A stretch of DNA of 64,000 nt from Voacanga thouarsii (taxonomy: Eukaryota; Streptophyta; Magnoliopsida; Gentianales; Apocynaceae). The translations under genes and the position numbers were made by a program. The DNA lies in the NCBI GenBank assembly GCA_026120185.1, contig JANUWF010001481.1, positions 811,001 to 875,000 on the forward strand, read 5' to 3'. Numbering within the stretch: position 1 is the stretch's first letter; every line of letters starts with the position of its first letter. Below, one piece after another: positions 11,819 to 23,477 of the stretch. A model generated the notes under the pieces. The model made no database searches. It was not told where the DNA came from and saw only the letters and a list, made by a program, of their open reading frames with translations.

Positions 11819-13680
11819 CATGCTATGTGTGGTCTACAGATATTATTTTTTGCATGAAAAACTGTTTTCATGTATTCATATTTGTCTTTGTTCGCTGTGA
11901 AAATCGTTTTCACTCGAGCCGAAATTGCTTCGAGCTTTGTGGGTTAGGTACGTAGCACAATTTGATTGTGGAAAAGTTATAGCATATTTCGAAAGGTGCT
12001 TTCTTTATGTGCTGAAAATTTTCTACAGAAAAACATTTTCTTAAACATGGTAGTTGCCCTCTGTTTCATCTTGTGAATTTGATTTTCTATTTTGTTTTGT
12101 CTAAACTAACAAATTGGTTGTTGTTTTGGTCTTCAAAATAGAAAATTCTGTTGAGAATTGTTCTCACTAAAATTCTGCAAAAGATTAGGGTACTAGAAAT
12201 TATTTCTGGAAAATTTTTCTGAAAATTGCCGCCACTTCCCGACTGCAGCCGGCACTGGCTTTGGCCTCCAAATTGGCACCGGTTTCGTTCTGTTCGTGAT
12301 GTCCAGAAATCTTTTTTGGAAGAGAAAAATTTTTGGAAACCAGGCCAGAGTCGGCGCCGGCTCTGGCCTTCAAACTGGCGCCAATTATGCTCTATTTTGC
12401 ACGATCCAGCTGTTTAAAAAAAAATTGGAATAGAATTTTGAAAAGGGAAAAATCTCATTTGATGAGAGGTAGCAAAATAAAAATTTTTTGAGACGGGACC
12501 TAAAAGCATTTTCTCAAAATTAGTTTTGAGACAAACAATTTTATTTTTTAAAATAGTGATTTTAAAAATTTAAAATTAATGTATTTTTCTAAAATATTGA
12601 TTTTAGATTTTGTTTTATTTTTCCAAAAATAGTGATTTTGGAATAATAAAAAGTATATGTTTATTTTGTTTCAGCATAGTCAATGGCATGGTGGATGGTT
12701 ATGGACTAAAATCAATTATATCGGTTCATGCATTTTACAGTTTTGGTTTGTTATGAAATAAGGTCTGCGTGTCCTGCCTTCTCTAGAATTCTTGTATAAT
12801 TCTCTTCTCATCTAACTCCCCTTGAATGCAACTCGAGGTTTTCTCTCTTTAGAAAATTATGTAATTAGTTTACATAGGTTAGATAGGAGTAGAATTATTT
12901 TTAATTTTGGAGATGGCAACCAAAACAAGGCGAGAAGGTATGACCTTCAACTTAAATCATGCATGAACACATATGGTTAACTATATTAATTTCTTTTATG
13001 GCTCAAAGAAATTAATTTAGGGTAAAGTCCATAACCATACCACGTAATCGGTTTATTACCATGATTATCAATTATGTGATTTATTGATTTTTATGCATGT
13101 CATTCAATGAAATCACTAAAAGAAACAAATCCCTCAATTAATATTAAACATAATTCCCTCCGTTAGTATAGTAAGAATGAGAGTCCTTTTTCGAGACCTA
13201 GTTGTTGGGCAAACCCAAGCCTACTTGACATCGGGCATGTTCAAGCTATGGAATTAAATTCCTTTGGAATTAAATTCTTGATTAATGGGTCGAGTTTAAC
13301 TAAATTCTTTATTCCAGTTGGGCAAACTTAAGCATAAAGAAATTTAGAGGAAAAGTTGGGGTGGCCCAAAAGGCTTTAAGATTAAAAGCTGTTAATCACC
13401 CAATGATCCGGTAGTTACATACGATGTAATTGGTATTGGATACCTACCAATGAACTTAAAGATGGCTTGTTGGGCAAACCCAAGGTTATTCTAGAGGAAT
13501 TTGGATACCGGTCCACGAGGAAAGCTTCCAACTTGCTTTCCCGAATCAGTAGTAGGGGCAATTTGTTTGAGTAAAATAGTGGAGTAAAAATGCGTTTAAT
13601 TAAAGTCCTAATTATTTGCATATCATGTGCATATACAAGTAGCTAATGCTCTCTATCTTTACATCTAGGTCACTTGCATC
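11819..13680 (+). other. Long 5' leader of copia A
   Basis: This is about 1.86 kb between primer site and gag ATG with no coding frame. It holds two GC-rich cassettes at 12228-12410 in otherwise AT-rich sequence. Several pieces containing TTGGGCAAACCCAAG recur (near 13206, 13318 and 13470), giving the leader a repeated texture. The copia B leader (21594-23464) is its counterpart in reverse orientation. Confidence 0.7.
12228..12410 (+). repeat. GC-rich cassette, two copies, in the copia A leader
   Basis: Two units about 115 bp apart: one with GCCGGCACTGGC then TTGGCACCGG and TTCTGTTC, the other with GGCGCCGGCTCTGGCC then CTGGCGCC and TGCTCT. The pattern is a palindromic GCGCCGGC-type block, a GGCCTTCAA spacer, a second GGCGCC block and a TGCTCT-like tail. 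Equivalent units occur in the copia B leader and, unexpectedly, in the insertion at 27747-27995. Confidence 0.7.
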
Positions 13681-14460
13681 ATGTCTACAAACCTAAATAT
13701 ACGTAGCATCTTGGAAACCAACAAGTTAACCGAATCAAACTATCTCGATTGGTATAGAAATTTTTCTGAGAATCGTTCTCAAATCGGAAACGTTGCTCTA
13801 TGTGCTAGATGCTCCTATTCCACCACTACCAGCCGAAGATGCTCATGCTGATGAGCATGCTGTCCATACAACATCATGTATTATGCTGGCATCCATGACT
13901 CCCGAGTTGCAAAAACAGCACGAGTATATGGATGCTCAATCGATTATACTACATCTTTGAGAGCTGTTTGATGCTCAAGCTAGAATTGAGAGATATGAGA
14001 TCTTGAAGCAACTATTCTATGGCAAAATGGCAGAGGGTTCTTCTGTGGTCACTCATAGGCTAAAGATGCTGAGCTTAATAGAGAAGCTTGGATCTCTCGA
14101 GTTTGCAATGGATTATGACTTAAGTGTTGACTTAATTCTATAGTCATTGTCTAATAGTTTCTCACAATTTGTGATTAACTATCAGATGAATAAGATTGAG
14201 ACCACCATTTTTAAGTTGATTAATCTTCTCAAAACTACGGAGTCCTCCATGAAGAAGGATTCCAATGCAATTTTAATGGTAGAATCTTCCTTTTCTAAGA
14301 AGAAAGTTCAAAAGAAAAAGAAGAAAGTTCCCATGAAGCCTAAAGATGGTGTGAACAAGAAGGATGCAGCTACCAAGGGCCCATGCCATCATTGTGGGAA
14401 GATGGGCTACTAGAGGCACAACTGCAAAGCCTACTTGGAGACCATTAAGGACAAGAAGCA
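13681..14460 (+). pseudogene. gag of copia A, degraded
   Basis: The frame starts MSTNLNIRSILETNKL then SNYLDWYRNF, the usual N-terminus of plant copia gag. A frameshift follows within about 30 codons. The later part reads cleanly from about 14147 as NSFSQFVINYQMNKIE and a lysine-rich stretch (KKKVQKKKKKVP). The zinc knuckle CHHCGKMGY-stop-RHNC has lost its histidine and carries a TAG where tryptophan stands in copia B. The product would be the nucleocapsid/capsid protein; it is not functional here. Confidence 0.85.
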
Positions 14461-16123
14461 TAAGGAGAAGCTTACATGCACTTCTACTTCTACTCCGGGT
14501 ATATTTATGATTGAGATAAGTACTGCCTTTAGAAATTAGATATGGGTATTAGATACCGGATGTGGATCTCATTTGTGCAATAACTTGCAGGGACTAAAGA
14601 GCAGTAGAAGGCTAGAGAAAGGCGATGTGGACCTACGTATTGCAAATGGGGCAAAGGTTGCTACACTTGCTGTGGGAACATACAAGCTGAACCTGCCTTC
14701 GGGATTAATTCTAGAACTGCAAAACTATTATTTTGTACTAGTTTTAATGAAAAATATTATCTCAGTTGCATGTTTAGACTTATATGGATTTCATTTGATA
14801 TTGAAGAATAAATGTTGTTCTTTTTCATTGAATGATATTTATTATGATTCAGCAACTTTGGTTAATGGTTTATATGTTCTAGACTTGGATAATCCAATTC
14901 TCAATATAAATAATAAGAAACCTAAAATAGATAACTCTAACACCTCTTACTTATGGCATTGTCGTTTGGGCCATGTAAACGAAAATCGTGATCTAGGTTA
15001 TACATGCTTGGTGACTTAGGGTCATTTGATTATGAATCATATGGCACATGCGAATCTTGTTTACTAGGCAAAATAACTAAAACTCCTTTTCTAGGAAAAT
15101 GAGAACGGGCCAAGGAGTTATTAGAACTTATACATTCTGATGTATGTGGCCCAATCTCAATACAAGCAAGAGGAGGTTATAACTATTTCATAACATTTAT
15201 CGATGATTTCTCACGATATGAATATTTGTATTTAATGAAATACAAATCTGAGGCCTTTGAAAGGTTCAAAGACTTCAAGAATGAAATAGAAAAATAACTT
15301 GGCAAAAGTATAAACACTCTAAGATCTGATCGAGGAGGCGAATAGTTGAGCCAAGAGTTTTTGAGTTATCTTAAAGATAATAGGACATTATCTCAATGGA
15401 CTCCACCACATACACCTCAACATAATGGTGTATCTGAGAGAAGGAATTGAACCCTTCTAGACATGGTACGGACTATGATGGCTTCTGTAGACCTACCAAA
15501 ATCATTTTGGGGTATGCACTAGAGACTTCTATTAATATACTAAATAGAATTCCAACAAAATCGGTTGATACTACCCTATTTGAGATGTTCTTTGGTAAGA
15601 GACCAAAGTTATCTTACTTGTAAGTATAGGGTTGTTATGACTTTGTCAAAAGGCCACAGTTAGACAAACTTGATAGTAAGTCTGACAAGAGTTTGTTTGT
15701 GGGATATCTGAAAGAATCTTTTGGCTATTACTTTTACCTACCCTTCGAAAATAAGTTGTTTGTTTCGAAACATGCTGTCTTCTTAGAGAAGGAGCACATG
15801 CTCAAAGGGGACAGTTGCAATAAGACTGAATTTAGTGAAGTTCATGAAGATCAAACAAACGAGGATCAACTGTCTAACCCCACATCTATTAAGAGAATAG
15901 ATGAACCTTCTAATACACAAGAGCCTCATAGATCTAGTAGGATACGTATGGCACCTGAGAGATATGGATTTCTCGTTAGTGACCACAATGACGTATTGCT
16001 CATAAATGAAGATGAGCCTACTAACTACAAAAATGTTCTGAACAGTTCAGAATCTGGCAAATAGCTTGAGGCCATGAAGTCAGAGATGGATTCCATGTAT
16101 GACAATCAAGAATGGACTTTAGT
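14461..16123 (+). pseudogene. pol of copia A: protease and integrase, degraded
   Basis: The protease active-site region reads WVLDTGCGSHLCNNLQGLK (14550-14590). Next comes the GAG-pre-integrase module (YLWHCRLGHVNENRDL, about 14950) and the integrase core (RGGYNYFITFIDDFSRYEY at 15165-15225, then TLRSDRGGE and an HTPQHNGVSERRN segment near 15410-15450). The C-terminal hinge follows (15693-16064, with RSSRIRMAPERYGFLVSDH). The frame ends at MKSEMDSMYDNQEWTLVD, the first residues of RT, where the copia B LTR begins. Stops and frameshifts are scattered from 14999 on. Confidence 0.85.
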
Positions 16124-17862
16124 TGATATTGGGTATCTCAGGCTCATATCGTATATAGTGCAGCAGAAAATAAAAAGAGATACCATCCCAGGGCCCGTCT
16201 ATGTGTGGAAAACAAGACATAAAGAGAGTAAAGGTAACAGTTTTTACCTTAGGGTGATCGTCCGAAGAACAAAAAATTTCTTCTTCAAGTTGAGGCGGGA
16301 TCCAGCAATCCTCGTGATCAACCTCCACGTGAGTTGAACGTCAAACCAATATAATCACAATGTGTGATTATCTCTAATAGTAATCCACAAAGAGGAATAC
16401 TCAAGCACCAAACTTTCCTGTGCTAGCAGAAATAATATGGCGGCTAGGGTTCTTTGATCAAGATCAAATCAAGAGAGAAAAGAGAGGAAGCTGTTGTTTT
16501 GTGGCCCTTGGTTTTTTGTGTGTGTTTAAGCTAGGGTTTATGTGTTTTATATCTACTATATATTACACAAATTCCCCCCCCCCCCCCCCCCCCGAAATTG
16601 AGAGATCTAATCCTATTAGAATTTCCTAATTGTAATTGGAAACATGAAGTTCTCACAATTACAACTTAGACCACAAATTATAACTAATTATAATTTGCCC
16701 ACAACAACTTTTCTTTCTCTCAATCAACCCCACTATGTTATCAAATAACATCTTGAGTATATAATCCTCTATTGTGTGTGACCTATTAGGTTTTCCAGTC
16801 AATCGGTAGCGAACATGAATTAATCCAAACGTCTAATAATCCATAATTAATTAGAATTAATCATATTAATTATAATCAAGATTGTTTTATTAATTTATCA
16901 ATTAATAAACCTATATTCCCAGATCATGAGCGGTATCTAGCAACATATCATGACCACCCAAGCGTCTAGGAGGTCAAGTGGCTTGACATGAATCCTTCAA
17001 TAACAAACTATAGTGCAATTAACTCTTTTCAACATATAATATCTCATTTAATTTGGAGTACAGAATTAGAGCCAACTCCCTCCAGAATATATATTAATTC
17101 TGGCCCGAATATAGTAGTACGTGTACCAAGAACTCACTACTCTAGATGTGCATCAATTGGAACTATTTCCAATACACAGTTGCCTTGGCCAAGGACTTCT
17201 CGAGTAGTAATTCCTATAAGTGGCTGTGAGATATTCGCCCCTACTATTAGGAGTGGTGAATCATTTATTGACCCTCTCAGTTACTTTTGTTTACCTCACA
17301 ATGTATCCAATATCCATCCCATAAGCGGCCTTCAATCTGGCTCTAGAGATTGGAATCAAAGCACAATACTCAGTAAACAAAGTGCTTTGGAGATCTCAAG
17401 TCTAAGGATACTTGCACATTTGCTATATTGAGATTATATCATTGGCACTAAATAGTTATCCATGTGATTATCTCAAAGTTAGGTCATCGAATGAACTTGT
17501 TCCATTAACAAGTATCCATATGTTAACTTTGAGTATCTCAATACTCACGGATATGAGAACCACTGCCTAATCAAATTAGGAAGTCTAACACATGCTAGTC
17601 TTAACGCATTACTGATGTCCAGTCTCATTAATACTACGATTATGGACTATTTAAGTACTAACACTATACAGTGTAGTCGGAATCTCATATCATAATCTCT
17701 ATCATGATTTCCCTGACGCAGTGTTGTACTAGGGACCTTATCTAACAGTTATTTTACCCAAAAGTAAACAAAAAATACTGTAAGATAAATAATCCCTTTT
17801 ATTAAAATAAAATATGTCATATACAATGTATAATTGATTGCCTCGAGGGCATAACATTAACA
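16124..17862 (-). repeat. 3' LTR of copia B
   Basis: In plus-strand terms it runs from TGATATTGGGTATCTC, a mutated form of the expected TGTTGGGTATCTC, to GGGCATAACATTAACA. It contains a C-run at 16575-16592 not seen in the sister LTRs. Confidence 0.85.
16988..17431 (+). other. Antisense reading frame in copia LTR, fully open copy (147 codons)
   Basis: The frame MNPSITNYSAINSF to ILAHLLY runs without a stop, antisense to its LTR. Compared with the copies at 10525-10962 and 33622-34059, many codons differ but the frame is held. No signal peptide, membrane segment or known domain is seen. A conserved LTR sequence that happens to be open on the other strand is the simplest explanation. Confidence 0.4.
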
Positions 17863-17875
17863 AACTCCCACTTGC
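17863..17875 (-). other. Polypurine tract of copia B
   Basis: The minus strand reads CAAGTGGGAGTT directly before the 3' LTR start TGTTAATG, the usual place and composition for the plus-strand primer. Confidence 0.8.
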
Positions 17876-19290
17876 ACTAGAGCCAATCATTCATGCATCT
17901 AATACAGAATGACTTAACATGCCTATCATGTTTCTTTTGGGATAGTGCTTTTGTAAGCGATTCAGCTATGTTCTCATCCGTAGAAACTCTCTCTATCTTT
18001 ACATCATTCCTATCTATGATTTCCCAGATCAAATGATAGCATCAGAGTATATGCAATAGTCTCTTATTTGGAACTCTTACAACTTATTGCCCCTCCGCAC
18101 AATGTAAACACGTAGCCAGAGTGTGATTTGAAATCATCTTTGTCAGATTGAAAACTGGCATCAGTATACTAGTTTATTTTCAAATCACCTTCTCCATATA
18201 TTAAGAACACATCCTTAGTCATTCGTAAGTACTTAAGGATATTCTTTACAGCCGCCTAATGACCCTCTCCAGGGTCAGATTGGTATTTGCTCGTCAAACT
18301 AAGAGCATAAGATACATCAGGCTTTGTACATAACATAGAGTACATGATAGATCTAACTGCAGAAGCATATGGAATCTTACTCCTGTGATCCCTTTCAACT
18401 TGTGTCTTAGGGGGCATCAACTTTGAAAGGCTTATACCATCTGACATTGGTAAGAATCCCTTTTTAGATTGATCCATGCTAAACCTCTTTAGCACTTTAT
18501 CTACGTATATAGACTGTGAAAGACCTAACAACCTTTTAGATCTATCTCTATAGATCCTTATTCCAAGAATATAGGTTGCTTCTCCAAGGTCTTTCATGGA
18601 GAATTATTTAGACAACCAAACTTTAATCGTTTGCAAAACAGGTATATCATTTCCTATTAACAATATGTCATCTACATAAAGCAATAAGAAAACGATTGCA
18701 CTCCCACTGACCTTCTTGTATACACAAGGCTTATCCATGTTTTGAATAAAACCAAACTCTTTGATTGTTTAATCAAAACAAATGTTCCAACTCCTAAAAG
18801 CTTGCTTAAGTCCATAAATGGACCTCTGCAACTTACACACCTTTGTGCTATCATTGGATGTGAAACCCTCAGGTTATGTCATATATATTTTCTCAATTAG
18901 ATTTTCATTTAGGAAAGCTGTTTTCACATTCATTTGCCAAATCTTATAATCATAACGAGCAGCAATGGCTAAAAGTATCTAGATGGATTTTCACATGGCT
19001 ACTGGCGAAAAGGTTTTATCATAGTCAATGCCATGTTGTTGTCGATAATCCTTCACCACTAGTTGTGCTTTATTGGTAACTACATTATCATCTATGTCCA
19101 CTTTCTTCTTGAAAACCTATTTGTACCCAATAGGTTTAATTCCTTTGGGTGGATCAGCCAAAGTCCATACTTGGTTGTCGTACATAGAATCCATCTCTGA
19201 CTTCATGGCCTCAAGCCATTTGCCAGATTCTGAACTGTTCAGAACATCCTTGTATGTTATAGGCTCATCTTCATCTATGAGCAATACGTC
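17876..19290 (-). pseudogene. Reverse transcriptase and RNase H of copia B, degraded
   Basis: On the minus strand RT begins near 19215 (MKSEMDSMYDNQVWTL), passes GIDYDKTFSPVAM and IYGLKQAFRSW, and has an intact YVDD in LLLYVDDILLIGND at about 18660-18695. A clean stretch of 113 codons (18256-18597) covers MKDLGEATYILGIRIYRDR to the palm/thumb end (KPDVSYALSLTSKYQSDPG). RNase H follows with YTDASFQSD and SSKQETIA. Single-base stops break the frame at several points. The left end abuts the polypurine tract. Confidence 0.85.
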
Positions 19291-20240
19291 ATTATGGTCA
19301 CTAATGAGAAATTCATATCTCTAAGGTGCCACATGTATCCTACTAGATCTACGAGGTTCTTGTGTAGTAGAAGGTTCATCTATTCTCTCAATAGATGTAT
19401 GATCAAACAGTTGATCCTTGCTTATTTGATCCTCTTGAACTTTACTAAGTTTATTTTTACTCCCACTGTCCCCTTTGAGCATGTGCTCCTTTTCTAAGAA
19501 GACGGCATGCTTCGAAACAAACACTTTGTTTTCAGAGGGTAGGTATAAGTAATATCCGAAAGATTCTTTTGGATATCCCATAAACAAATATTTGTTAGAC
19601 TTACTATCCAATTTGTCTGACGGTGGCCTTTTAACAAAGGTAGGACAACCCCATACTCGCAAGTGAGATAACTTTAGTTTCTTACCGAAGAACATCTCAA
19701 ATGGGGTAGAATCAACCGATTTTGTTAGAAATCTGTTTAGTATACCCCTAAAATGATTTTGGTAGGTCTGCATAAACCATCATGGTCCGTACCATGTCTA
19801 GAAGGGTTCAATTCTTTCTCTCAGATACACCGTTATGTTGAGGTGTTTGTGGTGGAGTCTATTGAGATAATATCCCATTATCTTTAAGATAACTCAGAAA
19901 CTCTTGGCTCAAGTATTCTCCTTCTCGTTCAGATCTTAGAGTCTTAATACTTTTGCCAAGTTGTTTCCCTATTTCATTCTTGAAGTCTTTGAACTTATCA
20001 AAGGCCTTAGATTTGTATTTCATTAAATACAAACACCCGTATCATGAGAAATCATCGATAGAGGTTATGAAATAGTTATAACCTCCTCTTACTTGTATTG
20101 ACATTGGGCCACGTACATTAGAATGTATGAGTTCTAATAACTCCTTGGCCTATTCTCTATTTCCTGGAAAATGAGTTTTAGCCATTTTACCTAGTAAACA
20201 AGACTCGTATATGCCATATGATTCATAATGAAATGACCCT
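19291..20240 (-). pseudogene. Integrase of copia B, degraded
   Basis: The best piece is the 150-codon frame at 19321-19773: FLTKSVDSTPFEMFFGKK, HLRVWGCPTFVKRPP, then the acidic hinge with RSSRIHVAP. The DDE core is encoded about 19800-20160 (RGGYNYFI and HNGVSER-type segments) but interrupted by stops. Integrase would join element DNA into the host chromosome. The order gag-protease-integrase-RT confirms Ty1/copia. Confidence 0.8.
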
Positions 20241-20760
20241 AAGTCACCAAGCTTGTGTAACTTAGAAATACGATTTTCGTTTACATGGTCTAAACGACAA
20301 TGCTATAAGTAAGAGGTGTTAGAGTTATCTAATTTAGATTTCTTATTATTTATATTGAGTATTGAATTATCCAAGTCTAGAACATAAAACTATTAACCAG
20401 AGTTGTTGAACCATAATGAATATCATTTATTGAAAAAGAACAACATTTATTCTTAAATATCAAATGAAATCCATTTAAGTCTAAACACGCAACTGAGATA
20501 ATATTTTTCATTAAAATTGGTACATAATAACAGTTTTGTAATTCTAGAACTAATCCCGAAGGCAGGTTCAACTTGTATGTACCCACAGCAAGTGCAACAA
20601 CCTTTGCCCTTTTTGCAATACATAAGTCCACGTCGCCTTTCTCTAGTCTTCTATTTCTCTTCAGTCCCTGCAAGTTATTGTACAAATGAAATCCACATCC
20701 AATATCTAATATCCATATCTCATTTCTAAAGGCAGAATTTATCTCAATCATAAACATACC
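20241..20760 (-). pseudogene. Protease and GAG-pre-integrase region of copia B
   Basis: An open frame of 126 codons (20377-20757) starts MFMIEINSAFRNEIW and carries ILDIGCGFHLYNNLQG, the protease active site with DTG changed to DIG. It continues through LPSGLVLELQNCYYVP and MKNIISVACLDLNG, as in copia A. The pre-integrase histidine module lies further left, near 20290, out of frame. The changed active site argues that protease was lost. Confidence 0.8.
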
Positions 20761-21593
20761 CGGAGTAGAAGTAGAAGTGCTTGCAAGCTTCTCCTTCTAC
20801 TTCTTGTCCTTAACGGTCTCCAAGTAGGCTTTGTAGTCGTGCCTCCAGTGGCCCATCTTGCCACAATGATGGCATGGGCCCTTAGTGGCAGTGTTTTTCT
20901 TCCTCAAACCACCTTTGGGCTTCATGGGAGCCTTCTTCTTCTTTTGAACTTTCTTCTTAGAAGAAGAAGATTCTACCATTAAAACTGTATTAGAATTCTT
21001 CTTCATGGAGGACTCTGCAGTTTTGAGAAGATTGATCAACTCAGGAATGGTGGACTCAATCTTATTCATCTAATAGTTAATCACAAATTGTGAGAAACTA
21101 TTAGGCAAAGATTGTAGAATTAAGTCAATACTTAAGTCATGGTCTATCGCGAATCCGAGTGATCCAAGCTTCTCTATTAAGCCCAGCATCTTCAGCCCAT
21201 AAGCGGCCACAGAAGAACCCTCTGACATTTTGCAACAAAATAGTTACTTTGAGATCTCATATCTCTCAGTTTTGGCTTGGACATCAAACAGCTCTCGAAG
21301 ATGTAGTATAATCGATTGAGCATCTATATGCTCATGCTATTTTGCAGCTCGGGAGTTATGGATACCAGCATAATACATGATACTGTATCACTATCCTTCT
21401 TGTGCCTTTTGTGGATAGCATGCTCATCAGCATGAGCATCTTGAGCTGGTGGTGGCGGAATAGGAGCATCTAACATATAGAGGAACTTTTTTTATTTGAG
21501 AATAATTCTCAAATTTCTATACCAGTTGAGGTAGTTTGATTCATTTAACTTAATGGTTTCCAATATGCTATGTAGGTTTAGGTTTGTAGACAT
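20761..21593 (-). pseudogene. gag of copia B, degraded
   Basis: The start codon is at 21593 (MSTNLNLHSILETIKL). A stop follows after about 33 codons in RIILK-stop. The C-terminal part (20797-21069) is open: MNKIESTIPELINLLKTAE, lysine-rich linker, and knuckle CHHCGKMGHWRHDY, where the last cysteine is tyrosine. Copia A keeps that cysteine but lost the histidine, so each copy broke its own knuckle. Confidence 0.85.
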
Positions 21594-23464
21594 GATGCAA
21601 GTGTCCTAGATGTAAAGATAGAGAGCATTAGCTACTGTATATGCACATTAAATGCAAATAATTAGGACTTTAATTAAAGACATTTTTACTCCACTATTTT
21701 ACTGAAATCAATAGTCCCCACTACTGATTCGGGAAAACCCGTTGGAAGCTTTCTTAGTGAACTAGTATCTAAATTCCTCAAGAATAACCTTGGATTTGCC
21801 CAACAAGCCACCCTTAAATTCATTAGTAGGTATCCAATACCAATTACATCGTATGCAACTACCGGATCATTGGGTGATTAACAGCTTTTAATCTTAAAGC
21901 CTTTTAGGCTACCCCAACTTTTCCTCTAAATTTCTTTATGCTTGAGTTTGCCCAACCAGGATAAAGAGTTTACTTCAACCCGACCCATTAATCGGGAATT
22001 TAATTCCATAACTTGAACATGCCCGATGTCAAGTAGGCTTAGGTTTGCCCAACAACCTGATCTCGAAAAAGGACTTTTGTTCTTACTATATTAACGAAAG
22101 GAATTAGGTTTAATATTAATTGAGGGATTTGTTTCTTTTAGTGATTTCAATAAATGACATGCATAAAAATCAATAAATCACATAATTAATAATCATGGTA
22201 ATAAAGTGATTACGTGGTATGGTTATGGACTTTACCCTAAATTAATTTCTTTGAGTCATAAAAAAAATTAATATAGTTAACCCTATGTGTTCATGCATGA
22301 TTTAAGTAGAAGGTCTTAACTTTTTAGCTTGTTTTGGTTGCCATCTCCAGAATAAAATAATTCTACTCCTATCTAACCTATGTAAACTAATTACATAATT
22401 TCCTAAAGAGAGAAAACCTCGAGTTACATTCGAGGGGAGTTAGATAAGAAGAGAATTACATAAGAATTTTAGAGAAGGTAGGAAACACGGCCCTATTTTA
22501 TAAAAAAACCCAAACTATAAAATGCATGAATAAATATAATTGGTTTTAGTACATAACCATCCACCATGCCATTAATTCTGCTTAAACAAAATAAACATAT
22601 AATTTTTATTATTCCAAAATCACTATTTTGGAAAAATAAAACAAATTCTAAAATCAATATTTTAGAAAAATATATTAATTTTAAATTTCTAAAATCATTA
22701 TTTTGAAAAAATAAAATTGTTTGTCTCAAAACTAATTTTGTGAAAATGCTTTTGGGTCCTGTCTCTATTAGCGATAACGGTGGTCCTTTTCAAAATCCTA
22801 TGAGATTTTATTTTACTGCCTCTCATCATATAAGATTTTTCCCTTTCAAAATCCTTTTTTTTTTTTTTTTTTTACTAGAACGTCAAAACATAGCAAAACC
22901 GACGCCGGCTTTGAAGCCAGAGCTGGTGCCAGCTGCAGTCTAGTTTTAAGGAAAATTTTTTTCAAAAACGATTTCTGGACATTGCAAAATAGCATAGAAC
23001 CGATACCGGTTGGGAGGCCGGATCCGGCGCTGGCTGTAGTCGGGAAGAGGCAATGATTTTCAGAAAATTTTCCAGAAATAGTTTCTGGTGCCTTCTTCTT
23101 CTTCAAATTTTTAGTGAGAACAACAATTCTCAGCAGATTTTTTCTATTTTGAAGCTCAAAACAACAACCAATTTGTTCGTTTAAACAAAACCAAATAGAA
23201 AATTAAATTCATAGGATAAGACGGAGGGCAACAAATATGTTCAAGAAAATGTTTTTCTTCAAAAAGCTTTCTGCACATAAAGAAACCATTTTTCAAAATA
23301 TGCTATAACTATTACACAATCATATTGTGCTACAGACCCAACTCATAATGCTCGAAACGATTTCGACTCTAGTGAAAACAATTTTCATAGTGAAATGAGG
23401 CAAACACGATTACGTGAAACAACTTTCACGTAAGAAATAATGTTTGCAAACCACACATAGCAAG
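21594..23464 (-). other. Long 5' leader of copia B
   Basis: About 1.87 kb without coding frames, homologous to the copia A leader. GC-rich cassettes lie at 22898-22948 and 22985-23050 on the minus strand (for example GACGCCGGCTTTGAAGCC and GGCCGGATCCGGCGCTGG as read on the plus strand). A T-run at 22857-22873 precedes them. Confidence 0.7.
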
Positions 23465-23476
23465 GCTCTAATACCA
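23465..23476 (-). other. Primer-binding site of copia B
   Basis: The minus strand reads TGGTATTAGAGC, one transition away from the tRNA-iMet complement, directly inside the right LTR. Confidence 0.9.
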
Positions 23477-23477
23477 T

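Larger units (their letters stand above)
10096..16123 (+). mobile_element. Ty1/copia retrotransposon, 3'-truncated (copia A)
   Basis: The element has an LTR of 1,710 bp, a tRNA-iMet primer site, a long leader, gag, protease and integrase on the plus strand. It stops at the very start of RT, where the minus-strand LTR of copia B begins. The proteins are the same family as copia B (closely similar zinc knuckle, protease and hinge). The missing RT, RNase H and 3' LTR do not reappear on the far side of copia B, so the truncation involved a deletion or unequal exchange and not just insertion. Confidence 0.85.
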
